From Helicoverpa zea (Eukaryota; Arthropoda; Insecta; Lepidoptera; Noctuidae), in NCBI RefSeq assembly GCF_022581195.2, contig NC_061466.1, positions 10,912,001-10,976,000 of the forward strand: a stretch of DNA of 64,000 bases. Direction: 5' to 3'. Below, in pieces: positions 1 through 14,100 of the stretch. Both the position numbers and the translations under genes were made by a program. Below the pieces are notes generated by a model. That model made no database searches, was not told the DNA's origin, and was given only the letters and a program-made list of their open reading frames with translations. How positions within the stretch are numbered: the stretch's first letter is position 1; each line of letters starts with the position of its first letter.

Positions 1-2647
1 CGCTCAGACATGTGAATTTGTATTTTTAAGTGAGTAATAATTATTTATCTTCAGCATAATTTTATTATTTCTCCTCACTCGCTCCTGGTAATATTTCAAA
101 ATACATAAGTTTAATGAGTGGGCGTAAATTCTCCGGCGGAGTGGTAAAATGAAACAGATATCGAAAGTTGTAGGTAATTTTATAAATATGAATTTGATGC
201 TTTTATTAATCGATATTTTTCTATTAACGCCCAAGCTGGCCTTTGCGATCGAATTACCTATGTTTGATCCGAAGTCATCCTACAATATAGTATTCGTGTA
301 TTAACAACATATTATTTGCCTACAATTTAGTCACAAGAGTGGTTATGAAGACATACACTCAACTGACCTCCTACTACAAAGTTGTTACCATTTTTTTGTG
401 TGGAGTTGAGTGCGGCCGAGCAAAATTATGCGTAGTACAAGTAATAACTTGAAGTTGTTTACTTATTCAAGTGGCGACTACTTGAACGCTTCACTCTGCA
501 CCAGTCATTCTGATTATGTCGTAACTTAAATGCTTTTCATTTATTCTCGTATTTTGCTTTTTATTAATTTTATTTTCGTGTGATGGCCCTTCAGGAGCTG
601 AAAAAGCTTTAATTTATAACTTTTGTACTCAAGTATATTAAAGAAATGATATGTACCAATCATTGCAGTATCTACAACTGAACACTTTCCATTAACCAAA
701 TATATAAATGAAAATACGTACTTAAAATAAATTCTATAGTTATCCTGTCAAAATAAAACTGGTAGGATTTTTTACCCAAATTGTAATTTAAATAGAAATT
801 ACATAATATTGAAGCAGTAATTGTGTATTGTGTTAGTTTTTAAGTACAATTTATCTATTCGAGTTTGTGGGCGAAGGAGCGAGAGAGCGTGGGTAACTGT
901 CAGTTTGGCTGGAATTAATTTAGTTTATTTTGTTGGAAACTCTCCGGGCCACAAAAGACTGATAGTTATTTGATTTCGAGGCGATTAGTCAGCTAACTGC
1001 TTTATACAGAGTTTTTGGATTTAATGTTCTAGACTGGAGCACGTTGCCATGGAAACTAAAACCCTCTGTTATTTGAAAAGCAATTCAACTTTATCTTATT
1101 TGAATCTATTACAATATTTATGTTTTAATAGTTTGATGTTCGAATAAGATAAATAAGTATAGAAGCCGGTTTAGACAGGGTTTTCAAACGATTAATTTCA
1201 GATTGACCTCAATCGACCCCAAATTGTGAGCATCTATATTTTGTAAACGAATAAAATACAAAACTTATTACGCTCAGATATCAAACTTGTTATGAAATAT
1301 TTTTCACCACTCTGTGTATTTGATCGATGATTATTGCTATTTGAACTTTTTGCCCACATAGCATAAAAAAAGCTGATTTCTTAATTTAGATGTTAAATAA
1401 ATAGCAGTAACATTTCTGTGGAATAGAAAAACTCTAATTAACATTCCTCATTCATCCAATATAGAGTTAATAAAAATAAAGCAGCGAGCTCACGACAAGC
1501 TTCAGCATGCAAATAATGTGTAAATATAAAGGTAGCGACCCACTCCAGTGACCTGCAATCAAACTCGTCACTTATTTATACAAGGACGGCGCGCTGCCAG
1601 ACAGCCATGGGAAACACGTAAACATCAAGCGATAGCAATCGCTCACGTCACACTGAGAGCGATTAGCGGGACCATAAGCGGAGCGAGTAGCGAAAGTAAA
1701 TACAGTTTTAAATTGCGAGAACATATACACATCATTAACATAACATACTGTTCGATTATATTATTATTTACTTACATGACAGCTTCCTCTATTGTTCCCA
1801 TTATATTGTTTGTGGAAGCTTTTCCATTACATTTTCCGTAGGCTTCCTTTTTATCAAAGTTCATGAAGTAACACACAATACTTTATATTGTGTTCGGTAC
1901 AAAAATATGGGTTATTCTTTAGCTGTGTGTTATTGAACTGAATACAAAGGGTAGGAAGGCTTTCATCGGTCGTTGACTTGTTTACGCTTATGGAAAATCA
2001 GCTCGTATTTTATTTGCAGAATTCATTATTGTTTACACATTAACTACATAATTACCTTTTGTATTCCGTTTATAATTAAATAGAGGTGAAATCATTAAAA
2101 TACAAATGATGTTGCAATCACCATTCATCGTCAATTATGCATGAAATATGGGTTGTAACTTCCCGCTGTCACCGTGACCGCATCCCAACTAGTTCACAAT
2201 AAAGTGTATCAGTGGTAACACGGCGTCTACCACGATGCTCGCAACCCCCGCCGCGTCACGCGCACGACACAGCAACGCCTCGACACTGGTCGCCGACGCG
2301 CCGCGAGTCAGTTCCTTGGTCTCAACCCATTTGTATGATTATTATTAGATATTCATAGTGATCTTTCTGTTTGTCTTGCTTTGTTGTTTGGGGTAGATAT
2401 TGATTTGTTTTATTTTGTTTGTACTTGATAAAAAAGGGATTAGTTTGGCGTGTACGGAGATTATTAAAGGCGAAGTTAGGAAGCTTTTAGTGGCATTATA
2501 TAACTGCCATCAATGGGCTTGGCGTTGAAAAGAAACAATCACAGTATATGATAATGAATTAAAGTAATGAAAGGGAAAGACATTGAGTTTACGACTATAA
2601 CTAGCGAATCTTATTCTCAGAGTTGAATATTATGATATGATAATACT
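1..2647. other. AT-rich DNA with no recognised gene
   Basis: No reading frame here resembles a protein I know and no RNA gene was recognised. The only compositional change is a GC-rich, CpG-rich block at about 2165-2310, in otherwise AT-rich DNA. It could be a regulatory island or a relic of an inserted element; nothing in it decides between these. Confidence 0.5.
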
Positions 2648-2726
2648 ACTTCTCCGTGTGAGAGGAGGCCTGTGCCCAGCAGTGGGACGATAAAAAGGCT
2701 GTAACAGTAACAGTAACAACAGTAAC
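2648..2726 (+). repeat. 5'-truncated tRNA-SINE tail
   Basis: This matches the last ~80 bases of the complete SINE at 29676-29978 almost base for base: the block 'gaggcctgtgcccagcag', then a run of TAACAG units. The tRNA-like head with boxes A and B is missing, as expected for a copy truncated at its 5' end during target-primed reverse transcription. It has no coding capacity. Confidence 0.75.
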
Positions 2727-2934
2727 ATCTTAAAGTGTGAATACAATGTAATATCCAGAGCTTCCTTCGCAAAACTTTGTGTCAGTTAGAGTGAATTCAG
2801 ACGGACAGTCACTTCGAGCAAAAGACTAATTTATTACTCGCCATCCGTAACGCCTGTATTTCCTAAATGTAAAGTACTGAGAAGTGTGGCTTATACAATA
2901 TCCGCCATTTTGTTACTGTAAGATAGTTTCCTTA

Positions 2935-3161
2935 TAGTTCGGCCATTCAGAGAATGCGTTCCTGACACGTCGCGATTGAACTGACGACGTAACTTTGCAA
3001 TGGCGTTGCAGTTACGATAAAAATATTTTTGCTGGTTGTTTACCGTTTTAACAATTGAGGAGCATTAAAACAACATTATTATATCAATAATCAATGAATG
3101 TTATTACGTCGTCAGTTCAATCGCGACGTGTCAGGAACGCATTCTCTGAATGGCCGAACTA
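2935..3161 (+). mobile_element. 227-bp MITE with long inverted repeats, copy 1
   Basis: The element starts 'tagttcggccattcagag' and ends with the reverse complement of that, and the inverted repeats run about 57-60 bp inward. A TA dinucleotide lies on both sides, consistent with TA target-site duplication as used by Tc1/mariner-type and some other DNA transposons. The unique centre is about 107 bp and non-coding, so the element must be moved by a transposase encoded elsewhere. A second copy of identical length lies inverted at 43140-43366 and differs at only about two positions. The superfamily is inferred from the TA alone and is uncertain. Confidence 0.88.
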
Positions 3162-3190
3162 TAGTTTTAAGAAAACTCTGTTTTGTTATG

Positions 3191-3240
3191 TATTTTCAAG
3201 TGAGTGTTTTGTTAGTATTTTCAAGTGAGTGTATTGTATA
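3191..3240 (+). repeat. Short tandem duplication, 25-bp period
   Basis: The motif 'tattttcaagtgagtg' occurs at 3191 and again at 3216, followed by diverging sequence. This is a small local duplication just downstream of the MITE, with no assigned function. Confidence 0.6.
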
Positions 3241-6200
3241 AAAGGATTGACTGAATATTGCAAACTTTTATTTTATTTTATTTATTTATTTTGAAAAAAA
3301 ACAGTGACACATTACATTTAAGTTTACCTTTATTCATTTTCACAAAATAACGTCATTGTTTCATAATAAGAATATTCTTTATTATTATGTTGTTAGTAGA
3401 AATAAAACCAATAATAACGAATCACACCTACTTCAGTAATAAAATGTCAACAGATCATGCGATAAGTAGGTACACTACAGTAATGCTTATAATCAAAATT
3501 CAATAAATAATGTTTTGTAAGTGACGCCTTTGTACTGAACCACTTGACAGGTTCAATAATATTGTCGATGTCAGAGAGTCAAGGTCATAATGAACTGACT
3601 CGAAGATATTTTCCTTTCTTTACGAATTACTATTATCCTCCAGTTTCTTGTTAAACTAAGCTTTGATGTTTGAGACGTTTGTGACCTTTTCAATATCGTG
3701 ATTTAAAACGGATTTATAGTTAAGGAAAATAATGAAAAAAATCAAGGAAGAAAAGAAAAATCAGGTGGTATTACAAAGAATTATGAATGGTTGGTAAAGG
3801 TTAATGAGAGGAAATTAGTATTATCTAATTCTGTACGGTATGAAGTGAGAAAGGTGACGTGAAATTATCCACGCCTACTTGCAATAGACTAATGACAAGA
3901 AAGACTACCAAAAAATTATATCCATTCATTCATCTCCGTTACAAGGTGCCTTGTTCAGGCAGGGTTTTTTAAAGCTTATCTTATATAAGGCTTAAATATT
4001 AAAAAGACGAACTTTGACACGACGCTTTAAGCGATATCAATAGAATCAATTGTCAGTCTATAAATTATATAAAAAACCTTTTTAAGACTTTTTCTCATTA
4101 CATTTATTTCAGAGAAAAAAAAAATAAGTGTAACTTACAAAGAATCTACTCAAAAACTTCCATCTAAAACTCCAAAAATAACTATTATTGACAAGTGTAG
4201 CCAGAAAATTCCTATGAAACACATTTATTGTTATCCTATATAAGTTGAAGTAATAATATTATATCCATTTCAGAGACCGCTTGACTTGTGATACTAACTT
4301 CACAGACAGTCAACAAAAGAAGATTCAAACACCGATTACTAATAAAAGATTTCATTAGTCCACAGACGGAGAGATAAATTAAAATAGGTGAGAATTTTAC
4401 GTTCAACCAATATAACATCATATTATTATAATGCCATGAACAGCAATAGAAAAACCATATCTGAGGTGTGAACCTACTGAACTTTTTCTCGTATTGTAAA
4501 CAAAATCTTGTAGGCAATAACACTCAAAGAACAATAAAGTATATTTTTACGAAGTAACTGGCTGTTATCGACGGGCCGTTCCGTTTCTCATACGCGCCGT
4601 AACGTTCCGTTCCACGTTCAAGGACAAAACGCTAAACGTGTCCCGGATTTATTTCATGAGGAAAACTTTGCATTTTTCTTCTAATCATGATAAAATACTG
4701 GAGATTAAAAGGAGTTTGTTGGCAGAAACCATTTAAATTACGAACTAACTCTGGTGGTTGATTAATTCGTTCCAAGAATTCGTGGGCATGAAGTTCAAAA
4801 TGTCACAGTAGGTGTAATAATGCTCTTCAATTGGGAAAGCTTAAATTATTATGAATTATTTTGCATTATAATTATATTTGAAAATACTTATTAAGTACTA
4901 TAGGTCAGTCAGTACTTTATTAGAATAAAAAACTCACACCCGTGTCCATTATATCGGTACCTTTATCATGCATAAAACAAAAGAGATGTCACCACTCAAC
5001 CTTTAAAGGTTAATGACCTGTAATCAATAATGGCGGTTCAAAGAATCGCTTATTAATATACCAAAGCCCTTTAAATGACACACTTATATAAAGTATAGGT
5101 CATAGCTAGTAATTATAAAGAGTTTATCAATGCAAAAAATATAGCTAGAATTAACATTTGATTTTAGTCTTTAACTTCTTACCCAACGGGGGCACATAAC
5201 TAGAATCCAAGTTTTTATGTGGGTCTGGAGAATTCAAAGTCATTTACATCAATAAGGAGTACCATATTTTACTGATTGTTCATCATATACAATACTGTTT
5301 TGCTCAGCAGTATCTTGGACGTCCACTAGTCCACCATGGAGCTGATTACAGCTAATCCTCAGGGGTGCTCAGCCTCAAGGTAACTCGACAGTTAAAAATT
5401 ATGAGAGGACCTTACGTTCATGGCAATGGCCCCGTTTTCCTTAAGGGCCTGTTAACAACATACAGACATGTAAGCAGTTCTCGCTACATTGTGTTTCTCA
5501 TGTTTATGTCTATCATTACGTGCCTCATTTTGTTATGAATGGGATGTGCGATTTCGGTCATTCTATTAATTCTCTTTTTCGTGATTCTATTCTCGGGAAG
5601 GTTAGGCTAGGTTGGGAGGAGTGTATTTTTAGTTCACCTTCATTTCATCAGACCTTTTAGAGTCGAGAGTAAACCTATTTGGCATTCTTCTGGCGCAAAC
5701 TTAAGATGACTTTTCAGAGATTTTATTAGAAAAATCTCACTTATGCGTTGGTTTTGAATATTATACTCGAAAGTTGCGCTCGTGACACACGACTCAATTC
5801 AATTTTCTTTTATTGAAAATATAACATTCTGCAAACATCTCAGTAACAACACAATAACATTGTTTGCCATTTACTTTTCAATCAGAATTCTAAGCAATTC
5901 TTTCACAAAAAAACTAGACTGGTGAAATAGAATAAAAAATCGACCTCCACTACTCACCACTAACATTGTGACCTATAAAAAGTTTGTCCCGAAAAGGCGT
6001 GTCGTATTAAATGAAATAATTCTCCATCGCAATGCGGGCCCACTCACGTTAACATTGGGAACACCTGCCCCCATTACTTATAGTAGGGTCGCCATTGGTT
6101 ATGTCGTCGTTTACTTGAATTTCTATTAGAAGACACTTAGCTTGTGCTATTTCGGGGTTATGCGTTCCTGGGTAGATCCTTTCGGTTTTGTTGAAATAAA

Positions 6201-7996
6201 ATATTATCTTCGCGGCTTAGTTGGTCCACAGCTGGGATTACGGGTAATCTTGAAGATGAAAAAATATATCTTAACACAGTTCACGTGAGGAAACTACATA
6301 GTATAAACATTATCCAAAAAATAATTTTATGAGAGATATTCCTGTTATCATAAAGCTCTTTAGTTACAAAGTAAAGATATATAAAAGTAATATAATGTGG
6401 ATATAAAAGTTGCAATAACTGCGACATCGGGCGCGCAGTCCACTGGACAAACAACATTAACTCGATCGACTGTTGACATTCGCACCCTTGTACCGGCCAC
6501 GAGGGGACATTCTCATGCATTTATATTGTAGAGAAAATATACTGCACTTATATAAAAATAATGAGTATTCTTGCTTCAATAAATCGTTGTGCCTAATAGT
6601 ATATGGAAACGTTCTAAAACCTTTTATCCATTGGAGTATATTCCAAAAACCCTATTAAATAGTTCAACTTATTGAACTATAAATATTCGTAAAAGGCCCG
6701 GCCGTTACTAAAATATGACTATTATTAACTTTAGTAGCCAAATTAATTAACTTCCAGTACTGAGAACATGGAAGGCCAAAGTAACGAAATAGACTTGAAT
6801 TAGATTTAATAAGGCTTAGCACAATTTCTGTAGGCAACGAAGCACGCACAAACAAATTAATCCACCACTTCCGGACAGCAGCCGGACGAAGCTGGACATC
6901 ACGGTGTCCCGGACAGCCGGACGGCGCTTTGAAGCAGTAGCACTGCTAATTTGCTCCTAAGCCGTCATTTGAGTGTGAATGCAGAGCTTATGTGGCGGCG
7001 CGCGTGCAATGCCGGGCAGTACACGCATTCCCTTCTGACGGTTACTTTGCCAGCGAAACGGTGCTTTATGCAATATGCTGTTGAAATTGTGTGTATTTCT
7101 CTATCACTCATTATATAATTGGTTATTATTATAATATTAATGACATAATACTACAAAATAGCTACAAAAAAATTGATTGTTTCTGCCAAGTTGTAAAATT
7201 AGGTTTTACTGAAAATGTTAATAATCTTTAGCTGCATTACCGGTCTGAAACCTAATCCGTTTCAATACTCTAAAACCCTGATAATCCCCTCTAAACCCTC
7301 TATCACAAACACCGTTCGGAACACATTTTTAATTCCGTCGTCCGACACTCCACAAATTCACATCTCCAAGAAAAACGAAACAAGAGTAAATTACTCGCAA
7401 AGGGAACTTACACAAGTATAAGTTTTCTCAAATAGAGTCGCCTCGTCTCGTGTCGAGCAAAATGAGGCGAGTAAATCTATCGCAGTGAGGTCCGAGGCGC
7501 CTCGGCCCGAGTAAACCGATTACTCGATGCACCCGGCTACACCGGGAGCTCGAATTAGCTTTTTGTATATCTTTCTTTCTTTGAAATAAAACTACTGAGC
7601 GAGGGTTAAATGTACGTGGACTATTTAGACGTTTTATCTTTCTTTGTGTAATATGTAGGTTAGAAAATAAATGTTATTTTATATTTTAGTAAACCTTTTA
7701 ATACCTAATGAAATATTTCATAACATTTCGAGCTCACAGACTCAGAGCTGCCAGCATCTATATGTGATTCGCGTATAAACGAATTCCGGGATTAAGGCGA
7801 TGTAATATCATAATGAGATAAGTTTAAATAGATTCGCAGCATCACAGGCAGGTCCCGGGCGACGCTGCAGTATCGCGCGAGAGTGCGATGATTAATATTT
7901 AAGCGGTGTGCATACTTACTTGTACTTTACATACATAAATAATTATGAGTTTAAGAGGTCGCTTATGCATGCATCGCCTTGTGGGGTGAATTATTA
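3241..7996. other. Anonymous AT-rich DNA
   Basis: About 4.7 kb without a recognised gene. The reading frames present are under 100 codons, lack family resemblance and overlap on both strands. A local GC-rich block at about 6868-7055 contains several repeats of 'cggacagccgga'-like sequence and may be a small island or a degenerate repeat. Nothing else stands out. Confidence 0.45.
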
Positions 7997-8361
7997 TCCC
8001 ACCCAAAACAAAAATGTGAAAGACTGCCAAGTTCGATAATATGGGAATGCTTCGCCTATAAAAGAAGTGAGATCTGAATAAGTACCAAGTTCCATACACA
8101 TACCTCAGTTAAAAATAGTTACTTTTTAATGATGTTACTTGGCAAGTTTTCATACACCTTGTTATAAACCTACTAAACGCAATGAATCAAGTATTTAATT
8201 TTCTATTAAAACTTGCCAAGTAATCATCATTAAAAAGTAACTATTTTTAACTGAGGTATGTGTATGGAACTTGGTACTTATTCAGATCTCACTTCTTTTA
8301 TAGGCGAAGCATTCCCATATTATCGAACTTGGCAGTCTTTCACATTTTTGTTTTGGATGGG
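7997..8361. repeat. Large foldback: two ~154-bp arms, 57-bp spacer
   Basis: Left arm about 7997-8150, right arm about 8208-8361. They are inverted copies with about two visible differences (one extra t in the right arm and one g/a change near the outer end). The right arm is also the first part of the Helitron-like repeat that continues to 9139. The related copy at 42133-43087 has no such partner arm. The left arm therefore looks like a later head-to-head inverted duplication of the element's first ~154 bases. The region could form a strong hairpin. Confidence 0.85.
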
Positions 8362-9139
8362 ATTTCATTTATTTTTGTAAGGTTGTTTATTTTATTTTTT
8401 TCTTATGATGAAGTTAGTTAAAGAAATGTCTCATTTATACTATCTTTTAGATTTTTTAATATGCACTATGTTTCTTACAAAGAAATGAACTAGATTAACT
8501 ATGTCTAGATTTACCAACTGACTGACAAGACATGTTATCATATATTATGTTCGTGGATCAAAGTTACACATTCGTTATTTTCGAAAGTGATTCACACTTG
8601 GCCGTTTTCAGATTTTTACTTTACTTTGACTAAATACAAACCTTTGTACCATTCGAAGATATATTATATAAATATAGATAAATTTAGTTCGTTTTAGTTC
8701 CTTAGGGGTATAAATTTACACCGGGTATAAAACACCTTCATTATTTTGAAACCGACTCACACTTGGCCATTTTCAGATTTTTCCCTTTACCTTGACATAA
8801 AGACCTACCTCCATGCCAAATTTCAAGTCAATACGACCATTGGAAGTGGTCTAGGTTTTTGATGAGTGAGTCAGTGAATAAGTGAATCAGTGTATAGTAA
8901 AAATAGCGATTTTCTGACGTCAATATCTCAAGACCTACAATAGGTATATTAATGAAATTTTGTATTTTAGATAAGTGAGGGGGTCTCAACAGATACTAGA
9001 AATTTGATATGCGTAAATAAAATAGATTTTGAGTTACAGGGGGGTCGAATTTGGCCCGAAATGGTTCGTGTAATATAACCCACGGCCGGTGTGTCGCCTT
9101 TTTTGCTCGAACTTGGCGGACACACTGCCGTGTGTCTAG
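8208..9139 (+). mobile_element. Helitron-like repeat, copy A
   Basis: About 930 bp, homologous over its whole length to 42133-43087. It begins 'aaaacttgccaag' and ends in a GC-rich hairpin ('gacacactgccgtgtgtc') followed by CTAG. A hairpin just before a CTRR terminus is typical of Helitrons, which move by rolling-circle replication. The expected T immediately after the terminus is not seen, so the boundary and family are tentative. The interior has two related blocks with 'cacttggcc.ttttcagatttt' and a short GTCAGTGA-type run, and no reading frame. Compared with copy B it lacks about 18 bases near 8647. Confidence 0.6.
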
Positions 9140-10532
9140 ATTTGGAGCGGTTACAAGGCAGTTTGGGTTAAACGTACGAGCTCAATATTAGGTGTTTGAA
9201 AAACGTTTTGTACGTAATTTAACTAGTTACCTATGTTACAGCTATGTATAAACTATTCAAAGAAGTATAAATACAGTATGTTTGTATAATTTTTTATTGG
9301 ATTTGGTTTCATCAAAAAGTTCTAAATAAATTCATGGAATTTCGAATATGTGCTATATCTAAATAATAACGTAATATTTACCAAATATTTTATAAACCTT
9401 CATTCTGGTCAATTTAAATACATAATTTACTGAAAAAAAAAACTTCATACCCAACTCTTGGTCTAAAGCGCGTATCTTCTACCCAAGCCAAAGAAATTGG
9501 ACTGGCGCGTACAGTCCCTACGTAGCTATGTACAGTCGAGTACAGTCGAAGTAAACACGGTGCTTACTTTATTTCTGCTAACCCTACTAATGAACACTTA
9601 TTGCTTTATTCGATACCCACTGCTATTGCTGACCGTACCGTATATTGGGACCTGAGCTAATAAACTCAGAGGGTATATTAGCTTCTCTTTTTTTGCTAAT
9701 GGACCTATTCTTGCCCTTAATATACGTAATAAATAAAATGGTTCTGAACCAGTGAAATTACTAGTTAAAACATGAGTCTTGTAATAATTTTATTAATTTG
9801 TGAATACACCTGTAATGGCACGGTTGTTAAAGTTAGAGTATTATTCGTTTAATTATGTTCGTAAAGTTTGTAGACTAGCGTATTTGTACGTCAGTTGTAA
9901 GTTGGATAACAGTTGGTGCAGCAACTTATTATATTGCATTAATATTTCTGTACTGCAGTAATGCACGCATTACTGGAATAGCCTATTTATTGCTTCTCTT
10001 GAATACTCACGGAATGGAATCGTTTACCAGATTAGAGATAATAAAAATTGAACAGAGAAAAATATTCTGCCTGTGTAGGTACTACAAACGCCATCTCGTG
10101 GATACTGTTTGCAAATTATCGATTATCTTAACGATATTTAGAAACTCAGAGTAGATATATATCAGTCAAGTAAAGAAAGGCCTGTTTTTATTTATATCCT
10201 AATAAATACACCACAAATTAATAACGACAAGGCAAATAAAAATTACCAAAAAATTCACAGCTTTCAGTTTTCGTAAATTTCTGATATCATTTTATTTTAT
10301 ATCATTTTGTCAATGGTTTATTCATTGTTACTATAAACTCGAAGCTTTTCATGTTTGTTGCAAGTAAACAAAACAAAAAAAGTCGCTTAAATTGTGTATA
10401 AAATCATCATTTAAAAAACTTTACAATTCTAGGAACCGTAAAACTGAATTTCACGCGAAAATTTATAAATGGAAAAACATTTTCAAATAATGCTATTACA
10501 AAAATTAAAATATCTGTTTAAACTTACTTACT
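9140..10532. other. Anonymous AT-rich DNA
   Basis: No gene, RNA or repeat with definable ends was recognised in these 1.4 kb. Confidence 0.5.
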
Positions 10533-11100
10533 TTTTAGGGTTCCGTAGCCAAAATGGCAAAAACGGAACCCTTATAGTTTCGTCATGTCCGTCTGTCCGT
10601 CTGTCCGTCTGTCCGTCTGTCACAGCCGATTTACTCGGAAACTATAAGTACTACAGTGATGAAATTTGATGGGAATATGTGTTGTATGAACCGCTACAAA
10701 AATATGACACTAAATAGTAAAAAAAAAGAATTGGGGGTGGGGCCCCCCATACATGTAATTGAGGGATGAAATTTTTTTTTTCGATGTACATACCCGTGTG
10801 GGGTATCAATGGAAAGGTCTTTTAAAATGATATAAAGTTTTCTAAAAAACATTTTTCTTAAAGTGAACGGTTTTTGAGATATCAGCTCTCAAAGTCCTAA
10901 AAAGTATGTCCCCCCCCCTCTATTTTTATAACTATGGGGTATAAAATTCTAAAAAAAATAGAGGTGATGCATGCTAATTAACTCTTTCAACGATTTTTGG
11001 TTTGATCAAAGTATCTCTTATAGTTTTTGAGATAGGTTGATTTAACTGTAATTTACGGAACCCTTCGTGCACGAGTCCGACTCGCACTTGGCCGGTTTTT
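10533..11100 (+). repeat. 568-bp lepidopteran dispersed repeat, copy A
   Basis: It begins with a perfect short hairpin built on 'agggttccgt' and its complement, has four tandem GTCTGTCC-type units at about 10588-10620, and ends 'gagtccgactcgcacttgg' plus 'ccggttttt'. I know this end motif as a very common interspersed repeat in moths and butterflies, but I cannot assign its class. A nearly identical copy lies inverted at 22391-22956, and a badly decayed, shortened relative at 21464-21668. The 66-codon reading frame inside is not a gene. Confidence 0.8.
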
Positions 11101-14100
11101 ATCAATATTTGATGACCTATTTGGTTTATAACCTTTATTAATAATAAATTAAAAGCACGATAATATCGGGTAATATTTTAAGAGGTTTTAAAAAGCCTAG
11201 AATATAAGTTTACTTACATTGTTTTAAAAAGCCTTCCTGCGTGACCCCATGTCTCACCTGATTTTGTAATACCTATATGTAGTAGTTTTTTGAACATACT
11301 TCTAGAGTCGATATGTTATAAGTAGATAATGTACAATTACCATTCTCAATCGGCAATAAAAAGCCTCTGTTACCCAATTAAGCAATAATAAATTATAATT
11401 ACTCGAATCTGTATTTAATTATAGGTCGGTTGATTCATTATTGACACCACCATTATTTATAGCCTTCACTGAACCGTCCCAGTTTATATTAATTGAGAGA
11501 TGAGAGATATTTCCACAGCATCAATAACCATTCAATCGAGATTAAAGGTCAAAATAACACTCATTAATACAGAATTAGGTATTTTAAGACCTCTAAAAGT
11601 GTAATACTTTTTTATTAAGCGTGCAACGTGATAAATGACCAAATATGATTAAAAATTAATTTGATTTCGGAATACCCGTATTAACAATTTAATCTTTTTG
11701 CATATTACAGTGGTTAATTGTAATAATTATAGTTTTTAATAGCATTACGCGTAGTGGGCATCGTGTTATAATATTATTTGCATTGTAATCAATGCGATCG
11801 GTACCGCCATGCGAGCTAATTACTGCACATATCAATAACCTTTACCAGTTTATTGGCTAAAATGAAATAACTATTAAATTATAACGTACCATTCTCAATT
11901 TGGTCCTTATTGACAGGAAATATTATATTATGTAACATAAAGGATACAGTAAATTGTTAAATAAACTCATTTAACTAGGTATATATAATATAAGGTATGA
12001 GTGATGTGAAATCTAAAACAGAAACAAATCATTCATGGTCCCACTGAACATTCCTGTGATCAATAATCGTCGAAACACGAGGCGAGTAACGACATCTATT
12101 GACAGCAAGTGGTTCTAATATCGATCATTAATATTCATCAAGTCATTAATTTTATTATTGCGGAACAAATTATGTATGGCCATAAACAAATTATACATAA
12201 CAAGCAATCATGGGATTTTTTTGGAATGATTTAAAATCATCCATTACCTCTTTGCCGCCGAAATGAAAACTTATTCTACTACCTACACTAATATACAATA
12301 TACACAACGGAAAACTAAATGCATGGATGGTTCAGAATCTCAGCCATGCTCTGCTTGATAGCCACAAAATATCGCAAAGAGCCATCAATTTTGTTGAAGC
12401 TATCACCTCCACGCGTAAAGTCGGTTGCACAAAGGTGGGCGAGGCGAATTTTTACACTACCAGCCTGTCCCGGCCCTGTGAAGCGATACAAATTGCATGT
12501 AGTGTGAACCGGCTCTTTGTAAGCCGCATATTTTCCAGCTTTTTATAGAAAACCCGCAATTCTGAGCAATTCTTCACAGACACGGTGTAAGGTTGTGATT
12601 TGATTGGATGCGTTTTACCTACACACCAGTTTTCTTTGATACTCGATATTTTAGATGAATTAAAAAAAATAGGTTTTATTTTGTAAAATGATATTTATTT
12701 TTTTAAATAATGAATATTTAATCTATCTCATCGTTAATGCCAGAAAAGCTGCAGAAAAGCTTTGTATTTTATTGGTACGCGACAAAAACTTAATTCTGTA
12801 TAAAAATGATCAGGAATTCGCGACACTTTAACCTTTAGAGGCCACCTACACAATATCACTAATACCTATTTAATTTGTGAGTAGGTACGTATTAAAACAT
12901 TCAAAACAAGCTAACAAGGTCAAGCACAGGGCTGGTACGAAATATTACAGAAATATAATAACAAGTTACTGGTTTTTGTTAATACCTTGACATTTTACAT
13001 TTACCTAGCTATGTCATCTTGCCAGATATTATTTTGGATGCTATTCAGCTAATCGTTTTATTGGACCATCATGGTGAAATATCACACAAAACAACTAAAA
13101 ATGGGAATCAGCTAATCAACTCACAGCGCTAAGCAATTTAGTTAAATGCCAACAAATATGCTTTTAATTTTTACTTTATTTTGTTTTTCCTTTTTTGACA
13201 ACCTTACCCAAAGGACATGACATCCAGGGTGACAGATGTTTGTGACGTCACCGGGCTGTAAATAATGGCGTACCATCCCACCTTTCCATAGCATCTTTTG
13301 TTACATTAAAATGAAAAACATGAACCAACTGAAATCCAAAAATTCAAAGACCGTAACAAATTATATTAACTTAAAAAATCCAAGCGTTGTTTTTGTTGAC
13401 ACACAAAACACCGGAATTACTCATTTCGTTCACAAAGAAATCTTGCGTGATCTAGTAGGTATTGGCCACGGTTACCTGTAACAGTGACATCATTCAACAA
13501 AAAGTATTCGGGCTTCCCAAAGAGCAAGTCATTCGGCACACTTTCAATTTCGAGTTAACCGCAAACGAACTCGGTTTGAGTGAGTACCGCCTCTTGCGAG
13601 TACCAAACTTGTGACCTTTCGAGGTACATCACCGCCTAATCACAGTTACGACACAGTCAAATCGTCTCGACCACAAGTCGATTACACTTTAAAAACACAT
13701 TTGTTTTACTTAATCGATTCCAACTGCGAGATACCTTGCACGTGAGTTGGTACATCCTTAATAAATATATTAAAATGCTCTATTAACCTTAATCGATATG
13801 AATTCAGCTTATGGCGAGATGATCTGTTTCGATTCGCATACCACAAGCCCGCAAAACATTTTATGTTATATTTTTGCTCAATGCTTACAGTTTAATTACA
13901 ATCTTGTAACCTAGGTACTGATGCTTATCGAAAAGTGTTATTTCAAGTACTTGAATCGACAATACTCATAAATAGTTAAAAATATACAATAGGTACAACA
14001 ATTTGTATCTCACTTCAACCTATTATTAAGTAATATCAATCCAAAAGTTGATGGTACAGAAAATATATTGTGGCATTTTGGTGGTATTTAAATAATAACC

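Noticed and set aside
2165..2310. A bacterial or other foreign insert suggested by the GC-rich block
   Set aside because: The block is short, has no coding frame or junction signals, and similar CpG-rich patches recur through the window.
10469..10669. A small gene containing Ser-Val-Cys-Pro repeats
   Set aside because: The repeats are the translated GTCTGTCC units of the dispersed 568-bp repeat.
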